From Athalassotoga sp049965695 (lineage in GTDB: Bacteria > Thermotogota > Thermotogae > Mesoaciditogales > Mesoaciditogaceae), in contig NZ_JBMFWB010000001.1 in the NCBI RefSeq assembly GCF_049965695.1, positions 1 to 64,000 on the forward strand: 64,000 nt of DNA, given 5' to 3'. Under the pieces are notes generated by a model. It did not search any database, was not told where the DNA came from, and saw nothing but the letters and a program-made list of their open reading frames with translations. Position numbers and translations under genes: made by a program. How positions within the stretch are numbered: the stretch's first letter is position 1; each line of letters starts with the position of its first letter. Positions 51,848 through 59,106 of the stretch are shown piece by piece.

Positions 51848-53537
51848 TTAACTCACCTCGCTTCCCTTTTAAAACGGCGTAAAGAGAAAGCATCTTCCTC
51901 TGGAGATTCCTTTGCTTTTCAGGATCTTTCGTTGATTTCATCTCCTCTTCCAATTTTGAAATATCAGATCTTATTTTCCTTTCGTTTATCTTTTTAATCA
52001 CGACTTTCAAAGCCTCGTCAAAATCGTTTATGTTCACATCTTTTGTCACTATCTTAAAAAATCTTTGCCCTTCACTCATGGTTAACAATTCAAGCAGTTC
52101 TTGGGGATAAATGTGCCCTTCACTCACAAGATTGAATATCTTCCGCGGAAATTCCGAAAGATAATCCGGACTGACGCTTTTCAAAATCTTATTCCGTATA
52201 TCTTCATTTGCGAAAAGCAAATAAACGATCCAATCCTCAAAATTCATTCGCGATATTTTGACATCTTTTTCAGGTTTATTGTTCGATTTTTCTTCTGATT
52301 CTATTTTTAACTCGTATAGCAATTCATTTTCTTCGATCATCAAATTCTTGGAAACTATCCTTACAAGATTGGATCGAAGAATCGGTGAATCTATCCATTT
52401 GGTTGCATCGGCAAATCTTTTGATTGCTTTTGATGCGTCTGAGGTATCTTTAAGAATCATTCTGACGTAAAAATCCCAGTAATTGGTGGCATTCAACAAA
52501 AAGTCTTTAAATGCTTTTTTGTCGTGCATTCTGAAATACTCGTCCGGATCTTTTGCATCCGTAAATGTTAAAACTTTGACGTTGAGATCGTACTTTGAAA
52601 GCGTAAGTGAAAGTTTTTCCATCGCATTCAATCCTGCTTTGTCACTGTCAAGTACAAGAAGCAAGTTGTTTGTCAAAGATTTTATGTTTTCCAAATGTAT
52701 CTGGGTAAGTGCAACGCCCAAAACGGCACAGGCATTTTCAAATCCGTTTTTGTGAAAGGCTATGGCATCCATGTAACCTTCACAAATTATCGCAAAATCA
52801 TTTTCCTTGATCTGTGCCTTTGCCTTATCGAAAAGATAAAGTATCTTCGATTTCGAGAAATATTTGTTTTCCGACGAATTGATGTATTTTGGTTCCCCTT
52901 CTCCCACCACTCTGCCACCTAAAGCCACAATTCTTCCGGAATTGTTCTTTATGGGGAAAATGATCCTGTCTCTGAAAAATTCGTAAATAGATCCGTTCGT
53001 ACCCCTTGATACCAAACCGTACTTAAGCAAATTTGCAACGTCAAAACCAGCCTTGCTTGCAACAAAATTGACGATATTTGAATTTTTAGGTGCATAACCT
53101 ATTTCGAATTTTTTTAAAGTTTCGATATCCAATTTTCTATCTTTTATAAGGTAGGACAACGCTGCTTTACCATTTGGTGAAAAAAGCATTTCCGCATAAG
53201 ATTTTACCAATTTTTCCATGAAGTTGCTGTATTTCGAAAACTCACCGTCCGAAGAGATCAAAGGAGAATCGATATTGCAAATATCCGCAACTTTCTGGAC
53301 GGCTTCTGAAAACGAGACGTTTTCTATTTTTTTTACAAATTCTATAACATCACCGCTTGCACCGCACCCAAAGCAGTGAAAAAAGCCTTTAACTGGATTA
53401 ACGTAAAAAGAAGGTGTTTTTTCTTCGTGAAAAGGACAAAGCCCTTTGTAACTTGAACCTGCTTTCTCAAGAGCAACATAGTGCGACACAACTTTTACTA
53501 TGTCGCACTGCGCTTTGAAATCTTCTAAACTTTTCAC
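51840..53537 (-). CDS. dnaG: DNA primase
   Basis: The 565-residue primase has an N-terminal CHC2 zinc ribbon (CPFHEEKTPSF, HCFGCGASGDVIEF, about residues 34-65). The catalytic TOPRIM core follows (FAIICEGYMDAIAFHKNGFENACAVLG, LLVLDSDKAGLNA, about 245-320), with a C-terminal helicase-interaction region. The GTG start has no clear ribosome-binding site; an upstream CTG (after the rpsI stop region) would add a few residues and make a start more like other DnaG proteins. It lies between rpsI and rpoD. Confidence 0.95.
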   Translation of the reverse strand: MKSLEDFKAQCDIVKVVSHYVALEKAGSSYKGLCPFHEEKTPSFYVNPVKGFFHCFGCGASGDVIEFVKKIENVSFSEAVQKVADICNIDSPLISSDGEFSKYSNFMEKLVKSYAEMLFSPNGKAALSYLIKDRKLDIETLKKFEIGYAPKNSNIVNFVASKAGFDVANLLKYGLVSRGTNGSIYEFFRDRIIFPIKNNSGRIVALGGRVVGEGEPKYINSSENKYFSKSKILYLFDKAKAQIKENDFAIICEGYMDAIAFHKNGFENACAVLGVALTQIHLENIKSLTNNLLLVLDSDKAGLNAMEKLSLTLSKYDLNVKVLTFTDAKDPDEYFRMHDKKAFKDFLLNATNYWDFYVRMILKDTSDASKAIKRFADATKWIDSPILRSNLVRIVSKNLMIEENELLYELKIESEEKSNNKPEKDVKISRMNFEDWIVYLLFANEDIRNKILKSVSPDYLSEFPRKIFNLVSEGHIYPQELLELLTMSEGQRFFKIVTKDVNINDFDEALKVVIKKINERKIRSDISKLEEEMKSTKDPEKQRNLQRKMLSLYAVLKGKRGELNG

Positions 53538-53545
53538 TTGTTCGA

Positions 53546-53950
53546 TCAGCGTTTCGAGTATTGAGGACTCTTTCTTGCTTTCCTTTTTCCGTATTTTTTG
53601 CTTTCAACCATTCTTGGATCTCTTGTAAGCAGATTATTGGCACGAAGAGGCAATCTCAAACTTTCGTTGAAATTCAACAGCGCTCTTGCTATCCCAAGTT
53701 GCAACGCACCTGACTGCCCTTCAAGGCCACCGCCGTTTACCCTGCAAAAGATATCAAACTGGTTCAGAGTGTTTGTGACCACAAAAGGTAAATTTGTCTG
53801 AATTTCCAGCACACCACTCTTGAGATATTCTTTAAAAGATTGATAATCCTTTTCATTTATCTTTATTTTCCCGCTACCGGGTTTCAGATAAACCCTTGCA
53901 ACCGCCGTTTTTCTTCTTCCGGTTCCATAAAAATCGGTATTTTCTGACAT
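53546..53950 (-). CDS. rpsI: 30S ribosomal protein S9
   Basis: The 134-residue protein has YGTGRRKTAVARVYLKPG at the start, GGGLEGQSGALQLGIARAL, and the invariant basic C-terminus (KARKSPQYSKR) that contacts P-site tRNA. It follows rplM as in most bacteria. Confidence 0.97.
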   Translation of the reverse strand: MSENTDFYGTGRRKTAVARVYLKPGSGKIKINEKDYQSFKEYLKSGVLEIQTNLPFVVTNTLNQFDIFCRVNGGGLEGQSGALQLGIARALLNFNESLRLPLRANNLLTRDPRMVESKKYGKRKARKSPQYSKR

Positions 53951-53967
53951 CTAATTCACTCTTCCTT

Positions 53968-54408
53968 TCAAAGATCAACTGACAAAGGCTGTGGCCTTTG
54001 AGCGATGTGTGGATGTTCAGAACCACGATACACTTTCAATTTTTTCAGCATATGCCTTCCAAGAACATTTTTTGGCATCATACCTTTTACCGTCAACTCA
54101 ATCAATCTCTCCGGATGATTTGAAATCATCTCTTTTGCCTTTATCTCCTTCATGTTTCCGGGATAACCGGAATGCCTTCTGTAAATCTTGTCTTCTAACT
54201 TTTTGCCTGTTAGAAGCACTTTTTCGGCATTTATGACAACGACAAAATCTCCGGTATCAACATGAGGAGTGTAAGTTGGTTTGTTTTTTCCCATCAAGAC
54301 TTTGGCTATGTCAACAGCCAAACGACCGACGGGTTTATCTGTGGCATCAACAACATACCATTTTTTATTCATTTCGCCTGACTTAGCGAGGTAAGTTTTT
54401 TGACTCAT
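53968..54408 (-). CDS. rplM: 50S ribosomal protein L13
   Basis: The 146-residue protein contains KKWYVVDATDKPVGRLAVDIAKVLMGKNKPTYTPHVDTGDFVVVINAEKV and the C-terminal LGRHMLKKLKVYRGSEHPHIAQRPQ. ATG 54408 follows GGAGAA, and the longer upstream reading lies inside ribU and is rejected. The start overlaps the ribU end by 26 bp. Confidence 0.96.
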   Translation of the reverse strand: MSQKTYLAKSGEMNKKWYVVDATDKPVGRLAVDIAKVLMGKNKPTYTPHVDTGDFVVVINAEKVLLTGKKLEDKIYRRHSGYPGNMKEIKAKEMISNHPERLIELTVKGMMPKNVLGRHMLKKLKVYRGSEHPHIAQRPQPLSVDL

Positions 54409-54964
54409 ATTTCTCCTCCACAATTCTTTTCTTTTCCCAATTTTCAATTTTGAAAAACGTCGAGATCTTTTTGTAAACCACAAAAACAACCACACTATCC
54501 GCGATGGTTTTAAAAAGATTGAACAGGACTATGATCCAAAGGTAATTTTGAAGTATGAAAGCGTAAGAAACATGCAAATAAGGTGGATAAACTACCAGGT
54601 TCAGCAGAGCCATTCCGGCAGTGGTAAGTATGCTTGCCATTATCAAAGACATGATTGCTCTCATTTTCGTTTTCCGTCTGACGTAAATCACTGAGGCTGT
54701 TCCAACGAAAATGATACCTGCCGCGAGATTCATGATCAAGCCAACCACATCAGTACCTCTTATCGCAAAATAAAGCAGGTCTTTGATTATTTCGGCCAGA
54801 ATACCAGCCCATGGACCTATCATTAGTCCAACGATCAAAGTGGCAATTTCACTGCCATCATACTTAAAGCCAACAAGTTGTGGAATCGGGATTTCCAAAA
54901 GCATCAAAACAGTTGCAAGAGCGGAAAAAATCCCAATTACAGATATTTGTTTGGCCTTACTCAT
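54383..54964 (-). CDS. ribU: ECF transporter S component, probably riboflavin (RibU-like)
   Basis: The 193-residue membrane protein of six segments has the MLLEIPIPQLVGFKYDGSEIATLIVGLMIGPWAGILAEIIKDLLYFAIRG region characteristic of RibU/FmnP S components, which bind riboflavin and dock on the shared EcfT/A module. The ATG overlaps the rpmA stop (ATGA). A vitamin transporter inside a ribosomal-protein operon is unusual, and no FMN riboswitch is seen. Confidence 0.82.
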   Translation of the reverse strand: MSKAKQISVIGIFSALATVLMLLEIPIPQLVGFKYDGSEIATLIVGLMIGPWAGILAEIIKDLLYFAIRGTDVVGLIMNLAAGIIFVGTASVIYVRRKTKMRAIMSLIMASILTTAGMALLNLVVYPPYLHVSYAFILQNYLWIIVLFNLFKTIADSVVVFVVYKKISTFFKIENWEKKRIVEEKYESKNLPR

Positions 54965-55236
54965 CAATTGATCTCCTGAACATTTGCATATTTTCTTCCA
55001 TTACGAACTTTAAAATGAACCTTTCCGTTTTTAAGCGCGAAAAGCGTGAAATCCTTTCCCAAACCGACATTTTCACCCGGCCATATCTTTGTTCCACGCT
55101 GTCTGACGATTATATTTCCGCCTTTAACGATCTGGCCATCTCCAACTTTTGTTCCAAGATATTTAGGGTTGCTATCTCTTCCATTTTTTCCCACACCGGT
55201 ACTTTTAGTGGCAAAAAGTTGAATTTCTATTTTCAT
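54964..55236 (-). CDS. rpmA: 50S ribosomal protein L27
   Basis: The 90-residue protein starts MKIEIQLFATKSTGVGKNGRDSNPKYLG. The extra N-terminal peptide ending QLFA resembles the Firmicutes-type L27 precursor that Prp must cleave before the mature N-terminus can reach the peptidyl-transferase centre. The prp gene lies immediately upstream, in line with this. Confidence 0.96.
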   Translation of the reverse strand: MKIEIQLFATKSTGVGKNGRDSNPKYLGTKVGDGQIVKGGNIIVRQRGTKIWPGENVGLGKDFTLFALKNGKVHFKVRNGRKYANVQEIN

Positions 55237-55238
55237 TT

Positions 55239-55553
55239 TTAAACCTCCACTTCAGAGATCGATACATTTCGGGGATATTGTTTTGAAATCTGGACAAGTG
55301 TTTGATACAAAGTTTTCATCATAAACTGGGCGCATTCGTTGCTATCCTTCAAATCGCATCTTATCAAACCATCTTTTATTTCGTAGTTGAGATTAACTTT
55401 CATCACTTCATTCAAACCTATCAACGTCGATTGAGACACAGCACTTATCGCAGCACAAACAACATCTTTACCTTTAACATCAAAACCCACATGACCTGTT
55501 ATTTTGAATCCGTAAAAAACACCTTTACCGATTAAAAATTCACAGCGTGTCAT
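55239..55553 (-). CDS. prp: ribosomal-processing cysteine protease Prp
   Basis: The 104-residue YsxB/Prp-family protein has the catalytic His in KITGHVGFD (about residue 22) and the Cys in VVCAAISAVSQ (about residue 34). It removes the N-terminal extension of L27 and sits, as usual, between rplU and rpmA, overlapping rplU by 4 nt. Confidence 0.92.
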   Translation of the reverse strand: MTRCEFLIGKGVFYGFKITGHVGFDVKGKDVVCAAISAVSQSTLIGLNEVMKVNLNYEIKDGLIRCDLKDSNECAQFMMKTLYQTLVQISKQYPRNVSISEVEV

Positions 55554-55864
55554 GCTTCAATCTTATCAACTTTAAGCATAGAATACCACTGTCTATGATT
55601 CTTGACACGGCGGTATCCTCTTCTCCTTCTGAACTTGACGGTTATGACTTTCTTGTACCTGCCGTTTTCCAAAAGAGTTGCCTTTACCTTTGCGCCTTCA
55701 AGATAAGGAGATCCGACTTTCAAATCTTTATCATCTTTCACAGCAAGAATTTTATCAATTACTATTTGTTCTCCCTCTTTGGCCCCTTTGACAAGTTCCG
55801 TTTTAAAAGATTCACCCTCTGAGAGTTTGTACTGCTTACCCCCAATTTCGAGTATGGCATACAT
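55550..55864 (-). CDS. rplU: 50S ribosomal protein L21
   Basis: The 104-residue protein has YAILEIGGKQYKLSEGE at the start and FRRRRGYRRVKNHRQWYSMLKVDKI at the end, the L21 signature. AAGGAGG lies before the ATG. It is the first gene of the minus-strand operon that runs to rpoD. Confidence 0.97.
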   Translation of the reverse strand: MYAILEIGGKQYKLSEGESFKTELVKGAKEGEQIVIDKILAVKDDKDLKVGSPYLEGAKVKATLLENGRYKKVITVKFRRRRGYRRVKNHRQWYSMLKVDKIEA

Positions 55865-55895
55865 CTTAACACCTCCTTTTTCTCAAAAAATCCAC

Positions 55896-55936
55896 TGATC
55901 CAAGGTGTGGCCTTTGCCATCTTGATACCCGGACCA
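55896..55936 (-). ncRNA. candidate structured leader of the rplU operon
   Basis: On the minus strand TGGTCC (55931-55936) can pair with GGATCA (55896-55901) via one G-U, GGGT with ACCT inside it, and TGGC-AAAG-GCCA (55908-55919) forms an apical hairpin. The position, about 30-70 nt before rplU, fits the autoregulatory L21 leaders known in other bacteria, but I cannot confirm membership of that family. Confidence 0.4.
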
Positions 55937-55997
55937 TGTGTCTCAAAAGATTTTACCACAAATTTTGTTTATTTCAAAAAACAATGAGGAGCAAAAT

Positions 55998-56147
55998 ATA
56001 CCAAGTCAGTTTCAAATTCCGAATCACCGCTCCGGCAGATGCCTCGCTCGATGTCTGGTCCTCGCGCTGCTGCGGAGGCCATCTCGGAGGCATCCTGCCC
56101 TTCGCTCACAGTAAATGACTATTCGGCTTTTAAAATGAGTTTGGTAT
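55998..56147 (-). mobile_element. foldback (MITE-like) element, copy 3
   Basis: 150 bp. The left end ATACCAAGTCAGTTTCAAATTC...GAAT and the reverse complement of the right end ATACCAAACTCATTTTAAAAGC...GAAT match at about 19 of 27 positions. Inner arms GGCAGATGCCTC and GAGGCATCCTGCC also pair, so nearly the whole element can form one hairpin. The core is nearly identical to copy 2 and inverted. Short direct repeats (TAACGCGTGATCAAC) start at its right edge. Together with the leader it accounts for the gene-free stretch 55865-56230. Confidence 0.8.
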
Positions 56148-56230
56148 AGTAACGCGTGATCAACAAAAAATAATTCCGGCTCGCAAAGTTATCGATGCGC
56201 CTGCCGGATCAGAAAATTAACAACCACAAC

Positions 56231-56319
56231 TGGCGGAGAGAGTGGGATTTGAACCCACGGAGCCTATTAAGCTCATACGCTCTCCAGGCGTACGCCTTTG
56301 ACCACTCGGCCATCTCTCC
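56231..56319 (-). tRNA. tRNA-Ser (anticodon GGA)
   Basis: An 89-nt tRNA with a long variable arm: acceptor GGAGAGA with TCTCTCC, anticodon stem TACGC/GCGTA with loop CTGGAGA (anticodon GGA), variable arm GAGCTTAATAGGCTC, T arm GTGGGTTCAAATCCCAC, discriminator G and encoded CCA. Confidence 0.95.
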
Positions 56320-56326
56320 CACAATT

Positions 56327-56351
56327 AAATCCCTGTTTTTCTCAGGGATTT
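56327..56351 (-). terminator. hairpin between tRNA-Met and tRNA-Ser
   Basis: AAATCCCTG with CAGGGATTT, 7-nt loop. On the minus strand it is followed only by AATTGTG, so termination would be weak. It may instead be a processing site in a two-tRNA transcript. Confidence 0.4.
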
Positions 56352-56357
56352 GCTTAC

Positions 56358-56386
56358 TTGACAATAATGTTAAAAAGTGATATAGT
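56358..56386 (+). promoter_or_regulatory. near-consensus sigma-A promoter on the plus strand
   Basis: TTGACA (56358-56363), exactly 17 nt, TATAGT (56381-56386). This is the best promoter match in the window. It points through the tRNA-Met gene in antisense and toward the 61-residue ORF at 56553. Confidence 0.75.
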
Positions 56387-56413
56387 TTTATATGTGTAAC
56401 ATTTTTTTTACTT

Positions 56414-56489
56414 TGGTGGGCTCAGGTGGATTCGAACCATCGACCGCCCGGTTATGGGCCGGGAGCTCTACCTGCTGAGCTATGAGCCC
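56414..56489 (-). tRNA. tRNA with CAU anticodon (elongator Met or Ile2), C at position 33
   Basis: A 76-nt cloverleaf: acceptor GGGCTCA/TGAGCCC, D stem GCTC/GAGC, anticodon stem CCCGG/CCGGG, T loop TTCGAAT, discriminator A and encoded CCA. The G1:C72 pair rules out a standard initiator. The anticodon loop reads CCCATAA, so the near-universal U33 is C, and the T stem GATGG/CCACC has an A50-C64 mismatch. Met versus Ile (lysidine) charging cannot be decided by eye. Confidence 0.88.
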
Positions 56490-56552
56490 GCGAACATTAG
56501 TCATTATAAAACATTTGCTCATGAAAGTCAAGCGAATAAAGGGGTGAAACGG

Positions 56553-56738
56553 ATGAGTTTTGAAAGAGGCGAAGGCCGTGTTGATCCCATAAAAATTTTA
56601 CTTTTGAAATACCCAAGACTTTTAATAATCAAAGCAGCATTTGAAATTTTCAGTCAACACAAAAAAATAGATCTTTTTGAACTTGAGATCAACATAAAAA
56701 GAGAATTTGAAAGATCTAACTGTCAAAAGAGAGCCTGA
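56553..56738 (+). CDS. small protein of unknown function
   Basis: A 61-residue protein starting MSFERGEGRVDPIKILLLKYPRLLIIKAAFEIF, basic and amphipathic, with a C-terminal KREFERSNCQKRA. AAAGGGG lies 9-15 nt before the ATG and a terminator overlaps the stop, so the gene looks real. The only clear promoter is the one at 56358-56386, so its mRNA leader would be antisense to the tRNA with CAU anticodon. A longer reading from 56454 would run through the tRNA and is rejected. Confidence 0.6.
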   Translation: MSFERGEGRVDPIKILLLKYPRLLIIKAAFEIFSQHKKIDLFELEINIKREFERSNCQKRA

Positions 56739-56753
56739 ACGGCTCTCTTTTTT
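56725..56753. terminator. bidirectional terminator
   Basis: AAAAGAGAGCC-TGAAC-GGCTCTCTTTTTT stem-loop between the convergent 61-residue ORF and the 125-residue gene. It overlaps the stop codon of the small ORF. Confidence 0.85.
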
Positions 56754-57127
56754 CAAACCTGTTTTGTACGTTTGGGTGAAAGTTTAAAAGTACCTGTTCT
56801 GTCATCATCGTTGACAAGTTTTAAATATCTGTTAGCCGCATCTTTAGCCATTCTTTCAATTATGGCCGGTAAATCGCTTTCTTTCATGAGGTAAGCGACA
56901 CGAGGATCTTTTTTCATTTTTTCTGACATTTCGTATTTCTGTTTATCAAGTGGAATGAGTTTCAAATCGTTGACTTCATAATTTCCAAGTTCTTCAGTTA
57001 TTTTTGAAAGCAAAGTTAATATGCTCTTGGAAAATATTTCTTGCACTTCAGAAGGCTTTTTTGATTCGTTTAACCTGTCTCTGTAAGATTTTGAAATTTC
57101 TTTTTCAAGGTATGTGTAACTGTACAT
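56753..57127 (-). CDS. conserved-looking protein of unknown function
   Basis: A 124-residue, highly charged, mostly helical protein starting MYSYTYLEKEISKSYRDRLNESKKPSEV and ending in a basic tail (LSPKRTKQV). The start overlaps the rsmE stop, so it is co-translated with the methyltransferase. I recognise no family. Segments VNDLKLIPLDKQKYEMSEKMKKDPRVAYLMKESDL suggest a compact helical domain, perhaps nucleic-acid or ribosome related given its neighbours. Confidence 0.65.
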   Translation of the reverse strand: MYSYTYLEKEISKSYRDRLNESKKPSEVQEIFSKSILTLLSKITEELGNYEVNDLKLIPLDKQKYEMSEKMKKDPRVAYLMKESDLPAIIERMAKDAANRYLKLVNDDDRTGTFKLSPKRTKQV

Positions 57128-57804
57128 CACAATAGCACCCCCTTTAAAATTCTTATTCCACCTAAAGCAACTATCACTGCGGTTTCAACTCTCAAAGTTC
57201 TATCTGTGAGTTTTACCCTTTCAAAACCCATGAAATCGTATTTCTCCTTTTCCCTCTCTGTAAATCCGCCTTCCGGACCGAAAAGTAAAACAAAATCATC
57301 AGCATCTTTTATATCTTTGAACCTTTTATCGGCATCAAGATCGAAGCGCACTTTGCAAGCATTTTCAGGGATTTCAAACTCACTGAGATCTATCACTTTC
57401 GGCACATAAAGATTGCCACTCTGCTTGACGGCATCTCTTACAACCATTGATATCTTCTTTAATTTTGACTCCGATTCTTTCCTCGTGGTTCTGTCCATGT
57501 TTGAAAGTACAATGGTTGAGGTTTCCAGTTCCGTCATCTTTTCAGCGATAAAACGCATTCTTTCCCATTTAATCGGAGAAAGTATAACGTGAATTCTTGT
57601 TTTTTGTGGTGATCTAATCTCTACGATATCTTCAACACTTGCCAGACCTTTTTCGAGAACTTTTCCACGAAAGAGTTCGCCTTTTCCATCGGTGAACAGA
57701 ATCTGAGAACCAATTTTAATTCTCATGACTTTCATGTGATTTATTTCATGATCATCGAACTCAACGATCTTATCTTTTATTTCCCCAAAAAATATTTCCG
57801 ACAC
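57127..57804 (-). CDS. rsmE: 16S rRNA (uracil1498-N3)-methyltransferase
   Basis: The 225-residue SPOUT-class enzyme has an N-terminal PUA-like domain (HEINHMKVMRIKIGSQILFTDGKGELF) and the C-terminal knotted domain with RMRFIAEKMTELETSTIVLSNMDRT and LLFGPEGGFTEREKEKYDFMGFERVKLTDRTLRVETAVIVALGGI, the SAM-binding signature. It directly follows serS (stop to start 0 nt). Confidence 0.93.
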   Translation of the reverse strand: MSEIFFGEIKDKIVEFDDHEINHMKVMRIKIGSQILFTDGKGELFRGKVLEKGLASVEDIVEIRSPQKTRIHVILSPIKWERMRFIAEKMTELETSTIVLSNMDRTTRKESESKLKKISMVVRDAVKQSGNLYVPKVIDLSEFEIPENACKVRFDLDADKRFKDIKDADDFVLLFGPEGGFTEREKEKYDFMGFERVKLTDRTLRVETAVIVALGGIRILKGVLL

Positions 57805-59079
57805 CTATATCTCCGTTTTTCCTCCCATGTATGGTCTTAACACTTTTGGAACCTCTATTTTCTCGTCTTTTTTCTGATAATTTTCAAAGATCGCGACCAG
57901 AGTTCTACCCACGGCAAGGCCTGAACCATTGAGTGTGTGCGCAAATTCAAGATCACCGCCGGCACGTCTTATCCTGACGTTAGAACGTCTTGCCTGAAAA
58001 TCAGTGACATTGCTGCACGAAGATATTTCTTTGTAATCGTTGTAAGACGGTAACCATACTTCTATATCGTAAGTTCTTGATGACACAAAACCTATGTCTC
58101 CCGTGCAAAGTTCAATGACCCTGTAAGGCAGTTCAAGGTATTGAAGCACTTCTTCCGCATCGTGAGTTAAACTTTCAAGTTCGTCGTAAGAATCTTCTGG
58201 TTTGGTATATTTGACAAGTTCAACCTTATCGAATTGATGTTGCCTTACCATGCCTCTTACGTCTTTGCCGTAACTTCCCGCTTCCCTTCTGTAACATGGG
58301 GTATATGCGACGTATTTGAGTGGCAGATCCTTTTCATCTATTATTTCATCTTCGTGCATTGCTGATAAAGGCACTTCGGCAGTCGGTATCAGGAAAAGAT
58401 CGTCAAGAGTTGTCGAATAAGATTCTTCCTCAAATTTTGGAAGTTTACCGGTATTGACCATAGTCTGTCTTAAAACAAGATGAGGCGGAAGAATTTCGGT
58501 GTAGCCGTGTTTTGAAGTGTGAAGATCTATCATGAACGAAACAAGGGCTCTTTCCATCAAAGCGGCATCACCTTTTAATATCGTAAAACGAGATCCGGAG
58601 ATTTTAGAAGCCCTTTCAAAATCCATCAATCCTCTTTTAGGCCCAAGATCCCAATGAGCCTGAGGCGTAAAATCGAATTTTGTCTGATCTCCCCATCTTC
58701 TTATCTCAACGTTATCACGCTCGTCTTTCCCAAATGGAACTTTCTCGTAAGGAATGTTGGGAATAAAAAGCATGGATTCACTGAGTTTAGATTGAAGTTC
58801 TGAAAGTTTGTCTTCTTCGACCTTTATCTCATCTGAAAGTGATTTTCCTCGTTCAAGAATGCGATTAACCCCACTTTCATCTTTTGCAGATTTAAGTTTT
58901 GCGATTTCTTTGGATATGGAATTTCTCTCCGCACGCAATGAATTAAGATTTGTGAGTATTTTTCTCATTTCTTCATCGATTTTCAAGATATTATCGATTT
59001 CAGATTCACCAACGCCTCTTCGGCCGAGGAGCATTTTTACCCTTTCAGGATCATCGCGTATCAGTTTTATATCAAGCAT
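57805..59079 (-). CDS. serS: seryl-tRNA synthetase
   Basis: The 424-residue class II enzyme has an N-terminal coiled-coil arm (about 30-100) that binds the long variable arm of tRNA-Ser, and a catalytic domain with motif 2 (YTPCYRREAGSYGKDVRGMVRQHQF) and motif 3 (LNGSGLAVGRTLVAIFENY). Its substrate tRNA-Ser(GGA) is encoded nearby at 56231. The ATG follows AAGGAGG. Confidence 0.96.
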   Translation of the reverse strand: MLDIKLIRDDPERVKMLLGRRGVGESEIDNILKIDEEMRKILTNLNSLRAERNSISKEIAKLKSAKDESGVNRILERGKSLSDEIKVEEDKLSELQSKLSESMLFIPNIPYEKVPFGKDERDNVEIRRWGDQTKFDFTPQAHWDLGPKRGLMDFERASKISGSRFTILKGDAALMERALVSFMIDLHTSKHGYTEILPPHLVLRQTMVNTGKLPKFEEESYSTTLDDLFLIPTAEVPLSAMHEDEIIDEKDLPLKYVAYTPCYRREAGSYGKDVRGMVRQHQFDKVELVKYTKPEDSYDELESLTHDAEEVLQYLELPYRVIELCTGDIGFVSSRTYDIEVWLPSYNDYKEISSCSNVTDFQARRSNVRIRRAGGDLEFAHTLNGSGLAVGRTLVAIFENYQKKDEKIEVPKVLRPYMGGKTEI

Positions 59080-59106
59080 TAAATCCGCCTCCTTTCATGA
59101 TTTATA

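Noticed and set aside
56454..56552. N-terminal extension of the 61-residue ORF
   Set aside because: It would be encoded by the antisense strand of a tRNA. The ATG at 56553 has the ribosome-binding site.
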